From positions 310,001 to 374,000 of the forward strand of contig NZ_JAGJEH010000001.1 of the NCBI RefSeq assembly GCF_018100925.1: a stretch of 64,000 nt of DNA. Reading direction: 5' to 3'. The notes beneath the pieces were generated by a model. It saw nothing but the letters and a program-made list of their open reading frames with translations. It was not told where the DNA came from and did no database searches. The stretch's first letter is position 1. Each line of letters starts with the position of its first letter. Below are positions 1-8,517 of this stretch, one piece after another. Source of the stretch: Pseudoalteromonas luteoviolacea. Lineage in GTDB: Bacteria; Pseudomonadota; Gammaproteobacteria; Enterobacterales; Alteromonadaceae. A program made the translations under genes and the position numbers.

Positions 1-48
1 GACTTCACTGACAAACTCTTCGAGTAAGATAAATATATGTCCTTTCAT
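1..48 (-). CDS. H-NOX heme nitric-oxide sensor, N-terminal fragment
   Basis: Only the first 16 codons lie in the window; the rest runs off the left edge. They read MKGHIFILLEEFVSEV, which closely resembles the start of bacterial H-NOX (HNOB) proteins, soluble heme sensors of nitric oxide. The ATG overlaps the stop of the upstream histidine kinase in an ATGA, so the two genes are translationally coupled. H-NOX proteins often modulate a partner kinase, and the neighbour fits that role. The family call rests on 16 residues plus context; the distal heme-ligand histidine is outside the window. Confidence 0.7.
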   Translation of the reverse strand, partial: MKGHIFILLEEFVSEV

Positions 49-992
49 GATATGGGCTCCTGTGTAAGCGGCAGACTAATGGTAAAAACTGTCCCTTTTC
101 CCTCTGTACTTTCAACTGCAATACGGCCCCTATGTTGTTGAATTATTTTGTATGAAATAGATAGTCCTAGGCCTGTACCTTTTCCAACGGGTTTTGTGGT
201 AAAAAATGGATCAAAGATATTACGTAAGTTTTGTGCTGAGATCCCAATGCCATTGTCCGCGATAGTGACATAAATGTTTTTGTCATCGAAACTACTTGTA
301 ATGTCTATCTTACCGAGCTTTTCGATTGCTTGCCCGGCATTAATTAAGAGGTTTAAAAACACTTGGCACAGCCTATTTCCGCTGCAACTGAGCTTGGGTA
401 ATTGACCAAGTTGTGTGTTTAATGTCGCATGATGTTTAAAGCTGCTTTGCGCCAAATTGATAGCTTGATCTAACACCAAGTTAAGATCTTCAGGTGCCAT
501 CTCTTCATTGTCAACGTGTGTGTAGTTTCTCAGCTCAGTGACGATAGAAGCAATTTTGTTTAACCCACACAATGACTCATCCATCAGATCAGGAATATCA
601 TCTTGGATAATGGCCACATCATAACTGGACTTTAGCGTCAGCATTTGCTGCTCATTGGGAACCATTTTTTCAAGGTCATCTTGGTAAGCTAACAGGGTGA
701 CCAAGTACATTTTTAGCGTTTCGATATTGGACCTTGCATAGCCAGTAGGTGTATTGAGCTCATGTGCCACACCCGCAGAAAGTTGGCCCAGAGATGCCAT
801 TTTTTCTTGCTGGATCAATTGCTCTTCTTGTTTTTTCAGCGCATCGAGCGCCGCACACAACTCTTCGTTTGCCTTATACAAACTGCGCGACTTTGACTCG
901 AGCAAATCCTCAGCGTGTGCTTTGCCAGCCAGCGCACGCTGCAATTTTTTTTCGAGTAATACGATGGTGTTATTTGCTTCTAGTGTTGTCAT
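45..992 (-). CDS. Soluble sensor histidine kinase, probable H-NOX partner
   Basis: This 315-residue kinase has no membrane segment or signal peptide. Residues 1-65 form a predicted coiled coil. The HisKA motif follows, with phospho-acceptor His77 in GVAHELNTP. A C-terminal HATPase_c domain carries the N box (NLLINAGQA), the G1 box (DNGIG) and the G2 box (GKGTGLGLSI). No input domain is fused, so a partner probably supplies the signal. Its stop overlaps the H-NOX start by 4 bp, which suggests an HnoK-type kinase regulated by NO-bound H-NOX. The usual order, H-NOX first, is reversed here. Kinase identity is firm; the NO role is inferred. Confidence 0.85.
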   Translation of the reverse strand: MTTLEANNTIVLLEKKLQRALAGKAHAEDLLESKSRSLYKANEELCAALDALKKQEEQLIQQEKMASLGQLSAGVAHELNTPTGYARSNIETLKMYLVTLLAYQDDLEKMVPNEQQMLTLKSSYDVAIIQDDIPDLMDESLCGLNKIASIVTELRNYTHVDNEEMAPEDLNLVLDQAINLAQSSFKHHATLNTQLGQLPKLSCSGNRLCQVFLNLLINAGQAIEKLGKIDITSSFDDKNIYVTIADNGIGISAQNLRNIFDPFFTTKPVGKGTGLGLSISYKIIQQHRGRIAVESTEGKGTVFTISLPLTQEPIS

Positions 993-1399
993 GCAAATCC
1001 AAATCAGTCGTTACACTTAGTTACTTACAAGCAAGAATGGCTCCATATTATTTCGTATGTGTTGTCTAAGATACTTTATTCATTGAAAACAGAAGGTAAC
1101 GATAAGTGCTGAGCTTTTCTTAAACTGGTTTTGGTACCATATTTGCATTTTGCAAATATGGTACAAGGCGGAGATTTTTATCAAAATGCGAAAATAAAGG
1201 TTTGTTAAGTCAATTTGCGAAAAGCAAAGCTGTTTTGCAATTTGTTACTGGCAATTTCTGCCAAACTACTCGCCAAATGTGCCATAAAGCACCCCGGCGG
1301 AATATCTTCACTTTTCTTACTTATTTGCTTTCTAGGCTCCTCAAAGTGGTCAAATAAAGGAATAAAAGGCCTTTTTATCAATTACTTTGGGGATACAAA
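993..1399. other. Intergenic region upstream of the RTX gene
   Basis: This is the upstream region of two divergent genes, the kinase at 992 and the RTX gene at 1400. No convincing gene is present. The striking element is a perfect inverted repeat at 1134-1164, listed separately. The RTX start at 1400 is preceded by GGGGATA, a usable ribosome binding site. Confidence 0.6.
1134..1164. repeat. Perfect 14-bp inverted repeat, 3-nt loop
   Basis: GTACCATATTTGCA (1134-1147) is followed by TTT and then its exact reverse complement (1151-1164). There is no T-run on either side, so it does not look like an intrinsic terminator. It lies about 240 bp upstream of the RTX gene. It may be a regulator-binding dyad or a mobile-element scar. 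Confidence 0.7.
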
Positions 1400-2902
1400 A
1401 TGACATTTAAAAAAAGAGCAATCTGCGCTGCTTTAACTATAGGCCTGTCGAATTATGCGTTGGCGGGCTGCGGTGGTTTAAGTGACGGCGCAAGCGCTTA
1501 CATTGACGGCGATACATTAAAAATTAATGGCACGAATAGCAGTGAAAAGTTTACGTTGAGTGTGTCTGGCGACAACTTAAAAGTAACCAGAAAAGTTGGC
1601 AACAGCAGTAGCTGCGATACATTCTATTTGAGCCAAATTGACAATATTTACGCATCCTTAAACAGTGGTAACGATACATACAATGGCAAGGATGTAAATG
1701 TCATTCAAAAGGTGTATGGCGGCGATGGTAACGATCACATCACTACAGGTCGTCAGAGCGACTATATTCGCGGTGGAAATAATAACGATACGATTTTTGG
1801 TAACAGCGGCAACGACACCATATTGGGTGACAACGGTAATGACGAAGTGGATGGTGGTTATGGTAACGACTACATTCGCGGTGGAGCTGGCCACGATAAA
1901 CTGATGGGTGCTCATAACAACGATAAGATTTTAGGCGATAGCGGCGGCGACCTGATCATGGGTGGGCAAGGTGAAGACCGGCTGTACGGCGGCGATGACA
2001 ATGATTACATCGGCGGTGGCTGTGTACTTGAAAATGCCAATGGCGGTGACATTTACGATGCGCCGCACTGTGATCACAGCAAAGATGGCGCAGACAAACT
2101 CTACGGAGGCAATGGCCACGATGTACTGAGTGGCGGTAAAGGCAGTGATACCTTATATGGTGATGATGGCAACGATTACCTTGCGGGTAATGAGGGCCGT
2201 GAAGACCGCTTGCATGGAGGCGACGGAGATGATGCGTTATTTGAAGATGGCGACGGCAATTCGAATAATAAACGCTGGCACAAAGCGTGGGGTAATGATG
2301 GCGATGATATTATCGTAACCAACGGCGAGTTCTCTGATCAAGAAGGTGGCAAGGGTAATGATGTGATCATTGCCCTTTCAACGGGGTATGATGCCAAAAT
2401 TGAAGGCGGCAAAAACGGCGACTACATTTGGACTGGCGACAGTGCCCCACAAGGTTCGTGCGGTCAGGGCAATGACAAAGGTATGTTCTTACTAGATAAA
2501 TGCGAAGGCACAACTTGGGTAGATGATTATCAAGGCCTTCTTTCAAAAGTGGATAAACGCAGTAACTTCGATAATCCGTATTTTGACGCAGCAGATGCCG
2601 TAGTAGAAATGGACGGCTCCCACACTGGCTTTAAAAATGGCTGGCGTAGCTATAAAGAAAATCAAAAGCCCCATGCCTTATACGACATTGTTTCATCAAT
2701 GGTGTTTTATCGTTGGTTAGACAATCGCGCAACAACGCCATGGTCATATTACGAGTGGAAAGTGTCGTTTAATCCTGGCAATGGCATGTACGGTACATAC
2801 ACACACTGTATGGAAAACAACATAGCTTATACTTGCGTTTGGCAAATCGGTCAAAGCCAGCAGTGCTACAACAAAGACGGCAATATCATTTCATGTGATT
2901 AA
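1400..2902 (+). CDS. Exported calcium-binding RTX-repeat protein
   Basis: This 500-residue protein starts with a Sec-type signal peptide (basic MTFKKR, hydrophobic core, likely cleavage after ALA near residue 22). Residues 100-330 carry many nonapeptide repeats of the GGxGxDxLx type (for example GGDGNDHI, GNSGNDTI, GGAGHDKL), which fold as calcium-binding beta-rolls. The last 150 residues are not RTX; they are rich in aromatic residues with several Cys, and end CYNKDGNIISCD. RTX proteins usually leave by type I secretion with an uncleaved C-terminal signal, so the Sec leader and lack of nearby transporter genes are atypical. No catalytic domain was recognised. A strong terminator follows. Confidence 0.8.
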   Translation: MTFKKRAICAALTIGLSNYALAGCGGLSDGASAYIDGDTLKINGTNSSEKFTLSVSGDNLKVTRKVGNSSSCDTFYLSQIDNIYASLNSGNDTYNGKDVNVIQKVYGGDGNDHITTGRQSDYIRGGNNNDTIFGNSGNDTILGDNGNDEVDGGYGNDYIRGGAGHDKLMGAHNNDKILGDSGGDLIMGGQGEDRLYGGDDNDYIGGGCVLENANGGDIYDAPHCDHSKDGADKLYGGNGHDVLSGGKGSDTLYGDDGNDYLAGNEGREDRLHGGDGDDALFEDGDGNSNNKRWHKAWGNDGDDIIVTNGEFSDQEGGKGNDVIIALSTGYDAKIEGGKNGDYIWTGDSAPQGSCGQGNDKGMFLLDKCEGTTWVDDYQGLLSKVDKRSNFDNPYFDAADAVVEMDGSHTGFKNGWRSYKENQKPHALYDIVSSMVFYRWLDNRATTPWSYYEWKVSFNPGNGMYGTYTHCMENNIAYTCVWQIGQSQQCYNKDGNIISCD

Positions 2903-2929
2903 TCTAATCTGGCAATTAGATGTTAAACC

Positions 2930-2956
2930 AAAGCCCACAATTGTGGGCTTTTTTGG
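2930..2956 (+). terminator. Rho-independent terminator of the RTX gene
   Basis: A perfect 20-base palindrome, AAGCCCACAATTGTGGGCTT at 2931-2950, runs directly into a T-run. It starts 28 bases after the RTX stop codon. Confidence 0.85.
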
Positions 2957-3019
2957 TTGGAGTGTTTGAATAATATGGTGGTATTGTGAATTAAAAGTCG
3001 TGATTCAGAGCTAAAACCT

Positions 3020-3102
3020 CGTCACCTCGAACTTAGACCCCGTCGTCCAGAACTCAACCCCCGTCGTCCGAACTCAAACCCCGTCATCCGAACTCAAACC
3101 TC
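3020..3102. repeat. Short tandem repeat, about 20-21 bp units
   Basis: Four degenerate units on the theme CGTCRTCCGAACTCAAACCC occur head to tail. Further partial units appear near 3262-3300 and 3466-3506, each leading into the CCTGAC hairpin element. Confidence 0.65.
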
Positions 3103-3535
3103 GTCATCCTGACGAAAGTCAGGATCCATTTTCAGTTTCAAAGTACCGGTCTTCAGCCTTTTAAAAAAATGGATTGCGGGGCAAGCCCACAATGACGAGT
3201 GTGTAGAATGAAAGCTAATCTCAAACTGTCCAGTTTACGCGAATATTCGCTACTCTCAATCGTCACCTCGAACTTAGACCCCGTCGTCCGAACTCAAACC
3301 CCGTCATCCTGACGAAAGTCAGGATCCATTTGTTTTACACTCAAAGTGCTCATGATTCAGATTGAAAAAAGAATAGATTGCGGGGCAAGCCCACAATGAC
3401 GAGTGTGTAGAATGAAAGCTAATCTCAAACTGTCCAGTTTACGCGAATATTCGCTACTCTCAATCGTTACCCTGAACTCAACCCCTGTCATCTTGAACTC
3501 AAACCTCGTCATCCTGACGAAAGTCAGGATCCATT
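3103..3535. repeat. Three copies of a GAAA-loop hairpin element
   Basis: The element CGTCATCCTGAC-GAAA-GTCAGGATCCATT occurs at 3102-3130, 3302-3330 and 3507-3535. ATCCTGAC pairs with GTCAGGAT around a GAAA loop, an 8-bp stem with a GNRA-class tetraloop. This resembles REP-type extragenic palindromes. The three copies are essentially identical while the spacers differ. Confidence 0.75.
3172..3467. repeat. 92-bp direct repeat, two copies
   Basis: Positions 3172-3263 and 3376-3467 read as identical over 92 bases, starting GATTGCGGGGCAAGCCCACA and ending CTCTCAATCGT. The first 27 bases are the reverse complement of the module that repeats at 21229-22530 and once near 13671, so one repeat family is scattered over the window in both orientations. 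Confidence 0.8.
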
Positions 3536-3976
3536 TATCCTAGACTCTAAGTAACTTTTATTTTTCAGACATTTCAAGGTCTACTTGTTTCAGATATAGC
3601 CGCATATTATTCAATTACACAGAATAAATATATTACCCAAAAGATAAGTGCAAATCATAGAATTGCTGTAATTAGGTGTAATAGACGTAGAACATAAAAG
3701 TTGCTAATTTAAAGGGTTTTATTGATTATTTGTTTTTGATACAGCCATAATTTATCCATAAAAGTTCTCAATAACCGAGCTAAAACACTATAAATAGTGT
3801 GGGAAATCGTGTTAAATGATGGCTAGCTATAAATTATTTAATACAAAGTTATTTGTTAATAGCAATTAGTTAGAAGTAAGCGGTTAAAGGACTTTTAAAT
3901 CGCGTATAGCAGGACCTATCAATGTCAGTAGTAGTCTATACGTGCCACCGCAGAGTATTATTTTTTAAGGTGAGCG

Positions 3977-4579
3977 ATGTCCGAGTCTACTTTCCATTAT
4001 TACAGTCAACATGCCCAAGAATTTGCAGATGCTACTCTGAATGTAGATATGCAGCCACTGTACACGCCTTTCTTACAAGCACTGCAAGATAAACCCAATT
4101 CGCAGCAGCATATTCTCGATGCAGGATGTGGCAGTGGCCGTGATGCATTGGCATTCAAAAAGCAAGGTTTTCAGGTAAGCGCGATGGATGCCTGTCCTGA
4201 GTTCGTTGAAATTGCTTCCAACCTGCTAAACCAACCAGTGCAACACGCACGCTTTGAATCATTCAATCACGTTGCAGAGTTCGATGGTATTTGGGCGTGT
4301 GCCAGTTTATTGCATGTTGAACATCGCAACTTACCAAGCGTCATGCAAAACCTTGAACAAGCACTCAAGCCCAAGGGGGTCATGTATGCCTCCTTTAAAC
4401 ATGGGCAAGGTGAACGAATGCACGGCGAGCGGCACTTCTCAGATCTCGATGAAGAAGGCTTAGCGCAGTTACTTGAAGGGCTACCCTCAATGGATGCCAT
4501 AAAAGTATGGGTGACTGAAGATAGGCGGCCCGGGCGAGAGAACGAACTTTGGTTAAATTGTTTACTTAGGAAGGATTAA
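3977..4579 (+). CDS. Class I SAM-dependent methyltransferase
   Basis: This 200-residue protein has a Rossmann-fold methyltransferase core. Motif I, LDAGCGSGRD, lies near residue 48. An acidic residue after the second strand (SAMDACPEF) suits the ribose contact, and DGIWACASLLHV is the post-motif region. The substrate is unknown; it is a free-standing small-molecule or protein-type methyltransferase without a DNA target-recognition domain. AAGGTGAG precedes the ATG. Only 4 bases separate its stop from the downstream PLD-helicase GTG, so the two are co-transcribed. A defence-linked modification role is possible but is only inferred from the neighbours. Confidence 0.8.
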   Translation: MSESTFHYYSQHAQEFADATLNVDMQPLYTPFLQALQDKPNSQQHILDAGCGSGRDALAFKKQGFQVSAMDACPEFVEIASNLLNQPVQHARFESFNHVAEFDGIWACASLLHVEHRNLPSVMQNLEQALKPKGVMYASFKHGQGERMHGERHFSDLDEEGLAQLLEGLPSMDAIKVWVTEDRRPGRENELWLNCLLRKD

Positions 4580-4583
4580 TTAA

Positions 4584-7500
4584 GTGAATAGTTTTAACCA
4601 AGGAAGAACACATCAACTAAACACCCAAAAACAGCTCTATACCGGAGGAGATGACCCGCTCCTTCCTGCGCTGCTGCAAGCCATCGAACACGCAGACGAA
4701 ATAGAGATTTCCGTCTCTTTTATTCAGCGTTCAGGGCTGAATTTACTGTTTGATGCCCTGTATACCGCGTTAAGCAATGACACCAGCCTAAAACTACTTA
4801 CCTCTGATTACTTAGGGTATACCTGTCCACAGGCACTAAAAGCGCTTATATCTCTACAAAGCTTAGGGGCAGAGCTGAGGGTATTTGAGACTAAACCTCA
4901 AGATAGCTTTCATATGAAGTCGTACATTTTTACCAAAATAAAGGGTGAAAACGGGCAGATATATGAGGGTAGCGCGTTTGTTGGCTCGAACAATATTAGC
5001 AAGGTGGCGCTGACAAGCGGACTCGAATGGGCTTTTCGGCATGACTATTCTCCTGTGTCACCAAGCACAAACGATGATGCCTTTTTTGAATTTAAACGGG
5101 CGTTTGAGGCAGTATTTAACCATCCACAAGTGACTCACCTAACTGAGCAGTGGATTGACGACTATCAAAAGCGCAGAGTTAAACCTGAATTTCGCGCTGT
5201 GAGTACAGATACCAATGAAGAACCATTTGAGGTGTCCCCCCCAAGGCCAGAGCAGGAAGCTGCACTAAAAAAGCTCACCCAAACCAGAGCCAATGGCTAT
5301 AAACGCGGCCTTGTGGTACTGGCAACAGGCATGGGGAAAACTTGGCTCGCGGCACTGGATGCACAGAAGATAAAAGCTAAAAAAATCTTGTTTGTTGCGC
5401 ATCGTGACGAGATCCTTACACAAGCCGCTAAAACCTTTACTCATCTACTTGGCTGCACAGTTGGTTTTTACAACGCAAAGTCTAAAAACATCGAGTCAGA
5501 TTGCTTGTTTGCATCAGTACAAACACTCGGTAAAACCAGTAATTTAGCTAACTTCTCTGCAGCGCATTTTGATTACATCATCATTGATGAATTTCATCAT
5601 GCGAGCAGTAAAATGTACCGCAATGTTTTGTCGTATTTTACCCCGCAGTTTTTGCTGGGCTTAACCGCGACGCCAGAGCGCACCGACCAAGCTGATATTT
5701 TAGGCTTGTGTGACAATAACCTCGTGTATGAGCGTAACATGGTGCAAGGCATAGATGCGAAAACGCTCGCGCCATTCCATTACTACGGTATTTGGGATGA
5801 AAGCGTAGACTACACCGCCATACCATGGCGAAACGGCAAGTTTGACCCAAAGAGCTTAGATAACCACTTTGCCACAGAGCAAAGAGCCAAGCATGCACTA
5901 CAGCACTACAACAAGCTTGCACAAACGCGCACGCTGGCGTTTTGTATTTCCAGAGTGCATGCCGATCATATGGCTGAGTACTTTAATCAGGCGGGGATCC
6001 GCGCAGCGTCCGTACACGGTGACTCAAAAGTAAAACGCTGTGAAGCGCTCGCTCAGTTGGAATCTGGCAAGCTAAAGGTCATATTCAGTGTCGATCTATT
6101 CAACGAGGGCACCGATATACCGAGCATAGATACCGTGATGATGCTCAGGCCCAGCGAGTCTAAAATTTTGTTTTTGCAGCAGCTTGGCAGAGGGCTGAGA
6201 ACGCATAAGGATAAAACCCATTTAGTGGTGATGGATTTTATTGGTAATCACCACAGCTTTTTAAACAAACCCTATGCTTTGCTTGGCGCACATTCACCCA
6301 AGGAATTGGCGACAAAACTAAAGCACAACGAGCAGAACAGCGCATTACCCTATGGCTGTTTTATTAATTACGATTTGGCCATTACTGACTTTTGGCAAAA
6401 ACTTGCTAAAGCGCAGCGCACCAATGCACTTGAAGACTATCAAAACCTCGCCGAACTACTCGGTCATGGCCCCAGTGCCAGTGAGTTTTTCCATGAATAT
6501 GGCGATATTAAAAAAGCCAAACAGCAGGGCAGTTGGTTTGAGCTGGTAGCAAATGCAGGTCTCAGCAAAACCATCACCTCACATTGGCTTGCACCTTTCC
6601 AAGCATTCTTACATAAAGGCGTTGAGCAAACACCGATGACCAAATGCTTTAAAGCTATTTTGCTGGAAGCGTTTGTTGCATTGGACGGGTTTTCAAATCC
6701 CCCCAGCTTAAAGGTATTGGCCGATAAAAGTTATGATGTGCTGATGCACTACCCGCAGCTGCGTGCTATAGACATTGCAAAAAAAGATCAAAGTAAAACC
6801 AAAGGCAGTGCCGCTTGGTTTAAGTATTGGTTAATCAATCCGATAAATGCGTTTACTGACATTGCTAAACCAGTACACAAGCGCAAAGACCATCATTGGT
6901 TTGTGGTTGAGCAACCTGTAAATACACCCATTGAGGATGCGTTATTTAAGCTCAACATTGAGGTTGATGAGCAAGATGTAGCGCAGTTGTATGACTGCAT
7001 ACTTGAGCTAAGCCAATATCGACTAGCTAATTACCTCAAAAGTAAAAGTGATAAGTTAGCCGTCCTTGAACAGCAGCGAGCTAACAACGCCAATCATCAA
7101 GTGGTTGAGGGTAAAAACGACAGCTCAATAGGCGCTGAATTGACCTCAGAGGATAGTACCCCACCACAAGATAATTCAGCGGATGAAGCCGATATTGTTC
7201 AGCTGCCATACTTCCCGAATTTAAAAATCGCGTGCGGTCATTTTAAAACGGGCGACACCAGTGATATGGCAACCATGCCAGCCCCTGACGGCTGCGGTAA
7301 AGTCGACCCCCAAAAACACTTTTTGGCACACGCCAGCGGCAATTCCATGAACGGCGGCAAACACCCGATTTTAGACGGTGATCTACTCCTACTTGAGCGC
7401 ATCACACCCGATAATGCAGGCTCGAACACCAATACCACCATTGCCATAGAGCGCTTTGATAGTGCAGGCGATGAGCAATTTTTATTACGCGATGTACAAA

Positions 7501-7616
7501 AACAAATAAATGCGCAAGGTGAAGTAACTTACTTGCTTGTGGCAAGAAACCCAGAGTATGCAGCCATGGAAGCCAGTGATGAGTTTGTAACGTTTGCGCG
7601 GTTGAGACAGTTGTAA
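4584..7616 (+). CDS. PLD nuclease - SF2 helicase - LexA/S24-like fusion
   Basis: This protein has 1010 residues. Residues 1-200 form a phospholipase-D-like nuclease module with one HxK motif (H110, K112 in FHMKSYIF) and a GSNNISK segment. Residues 225-600 are an SF2 helicase: Walker A LATGMGKT (K252), DEFH box near 335, TATPER motif III-like, and a C-terminal helicase domain with QQLGRGLR. Residues 880-1010 resemble the LexA/UmuD S24 peptidase fold, with Ser921 in GNSMNGG. The position of the catalytic Lys appears to be Arg969 (FLLRDV), so self-cleavage may be lost. The start is GTG, with AGGAAGGA inside the upstream gene. Similar PLD-helicases occur in defence islands. Domain calls are firm except S24, which is moderate. 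Confidence 0.85.
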   Translation: MNSFNQGRTHQLNTQKQLYTGGDDPLLPALLQAIEHADEIEISVSFIQRSGLNLLFDALYTALSNDTSLKLLTSDYLGYTCPQALKALISLQSLGAELRVFETKPQDSFHMKSYIFTKIKGENGQIYEGSAFVGSNNISKVALTSGLEWAFRHDYSPVSPSTNDDAFFEFKRAFEAVFNHPQVTHLTEQWIDDYQKRRVKPEFRAVSTDTNEEPFEVSPPRPEQEAALKKLTQTRANGYKRGLVVLATGMGKTWLAALDAQKIKAKKILFVAHRDEILTQAAKTFTHLLGCTVGFYNAKSKNIESDCLFASVQTLGKTSNLANFSAAHFDYIIIDEFHHASSKMYRNVLSYFTPQFLLGLTATPERTDQADILGLCDNNLVYERNMVQGIDAKTLAPFHYYGIWDESVDYTAIPWRNGKFDPKSLDNHFATEQRAKHALQHYNKLAQTRTLAFCISRVHADHMAEYFNQAGIRAASVHGDSKVKRCEALAQLESGKLKVIFSVDLFNEGTDIPSIDTVMMLRPSESKILFLQQLGRGLRTHKDKTHLVVMDFIGNHHSFLNKPYALLGAHSPKELATKLKHNEQNSALPYGCFINYDLAITDFWQKLAKAQRTNALEDYQNLAELLGHGPSASEFFHEYGDIKKAKQQGSWFELVANAGLSKTITSHWLAPFQAFLHKGVEQTPMTKCFKAILLEAFVALDGFSNPPSLKVLADKSYDVLMHYPQLRAIDIAKKDQSKTKGSAAWFKYWLINPINAFTDIAKPVHKRKDHHWFVVEQPVNTPIEDALFKLNIEVDEQDVAQLYDCILELSQYRLANYLKSKSDKLAVLEQQRANNANHQVVEGKNDSSIGAELTSEDSTPPQDNSADEADIVQLPYFPNLKIACGHFKTGDTSDMATMPAPDGCGKVDPQKHFLAHASGNSMNGGKHPILDGDLLLLERITPDNAGSNTNTTIAIERFDSAGDEQFLLRDVQKQINAQGEVTYLLVARNPEYAAMEASDEFVTFARLRQL

Positions 7617-7635
7617 TTTTTATACGAGGTGTTTT

Positions 7636-8517
7636 ATGAGTGTTGAAGAAATAGAGTTTAAAGATATTTGTATTAAAATTGACTTTGAGCATAACTCCCA
7701 TCATCCGCAAAGAGTTTTTGATTCAATGAGTCATTTGATTTCTTCGATTGAGTTGTTCCATTTATGTTTTCTAAACTCTGTTGCGGTGGAAACACAGTCA
7801 GAGTTTTTACTGTCTAATGTTAAAGAGGGTTCTCTAGAATCTTGGTTATCTTTAAGAATCAAAGGAGATGTTACCAGTGATAAGAAGAGGCGTTTGGCAG
7901 ACTATTTAAATAGGTGCACCGAGTTAGTTTTGGAGTTTATTTATGATAAAGAAACTATAAAAAGCATCGACGAAATAGACTCGCTGGAGCAAAGTATTTC
8001 GAGTATGGCGCATGAAATGGATTTGGAAGAATTTCCAAACGTATTCTCTCTGGATAAGCACCGATTACTTAAAGGTTACTCAGAGATAGGAAAGGCAACT
8101 AATTCGCTTAATACTATCGACGAGGCCTATTTAAAAAGCCACACGACGATTAAAAAAATCAACAAAAACTTTTACCTCTCGGACGAAGATCTTCAATCGC
8201 TTGTTGTTGATCGTATTGAAGAGGCTAGCTCTACAGAAACTTTAATCGTTAAAAAGCCTGATTTACTTGGCAATTCTATGTGGGATTTTATGAAAGACAA
8301 GAGGTCTATTTCAGCTAAGCTTCTTGATCCGACTTGGTTAAATAAGTTTCACCAGAGAAGAGTGATTATAGCTCCTGGGGATGCTCTGTATTGTGATCTT
8401 TTAACATTAATTTTCTACGATAAAAAAGGTGAAATAATTGATGTTAAGTATCAGATATCGAGAGTTCATCATAAAGTTGACCTGAACTTTCAACAGTTAG
8501 AGTTAGATAATGAATAG
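7636..8517 (+). CDS. Uncharacterised protein, co-transcribed with the PLD-helicase
   Basis: This is a 293-residue cytoplasmic protein without signal or membrane segment, and I do not recognise the family. The N-terminal 130 residues are predicted mostly helical (an acidic start, then FDSMSHLISSIELF and GSLESWLSLR). The C-terminal third (from about 200) looks beta-rich, with ISAKLLDPTWLNKFHQRR and GDALYCDLL. GAGGTG lies upstream of the ATG, 19 bases after the helicase stop. Its 3' end overlaps the next gene by 8 bp, so the two products may act together, perhaps as a sensor with a membrane partner. It is more AT-rich than the helicase gene. Confidence 0.7.
   Translation: MSVEEIEFKDICIKIDFEHNSHHPQRVFDSMSHLISSIELFHLCFLNSVAVETQSEFLLSNVKEGSLESWLSLRIKGDVTSDKKRRLADYLNRCTELVLEFIYDKETIKSIDEIDSLEQSISSMAHEMDLEEFPNVFSLDKHRLLKGYSEIGKATNSLNTIDEAYLKSHTTIKKINKNFYLSDEDLQSLVVDRIEEASSTETLIVKKPDLLGNSMWDFMKDKRSISAKLLDPTWLNKFHQRRVIIAPGDALYCDLLTLIFYDKKGEIIDVKYQISRVHHKVDLNFQQLELDNE

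Larger units (their letters stand above)
2957..3976. other. Gene-free repeat-rich stretch
   Basis: About 1 kb with no supportable gene. The left half (3020-3540) is built from short tandem units, hairpin elements and a 92-bp direct repeat, listed separately. The right half (3540-3960) is AT-rich and probably contains the promoter of the methyltransferase-helicase operon; no specific promoter is claimed. Confidence 0.6.

Noticed and set aside
1215..1403. Open frame of 62 codons just before the RTX gene, overlapping it in ATGA
   Set aside because: It starts at a TTG with no ribosome site, has no recognisable motif, and the RTX gene has its own ribosome site.
1658..2318. Several open frames on both strands inside the RTX gene
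   Set aside because: They arise from the repetitive RTX codons; the forward reading frame has a signal peptide and clear repeats.
4584..7616. Type I or III restriction subunit for the PLD-helicase
   Set aside because: It has no specificity subunit or DNA methyltransferase partner; the nuclease is PLD-like rather than a PD-(D/E)XK domain.
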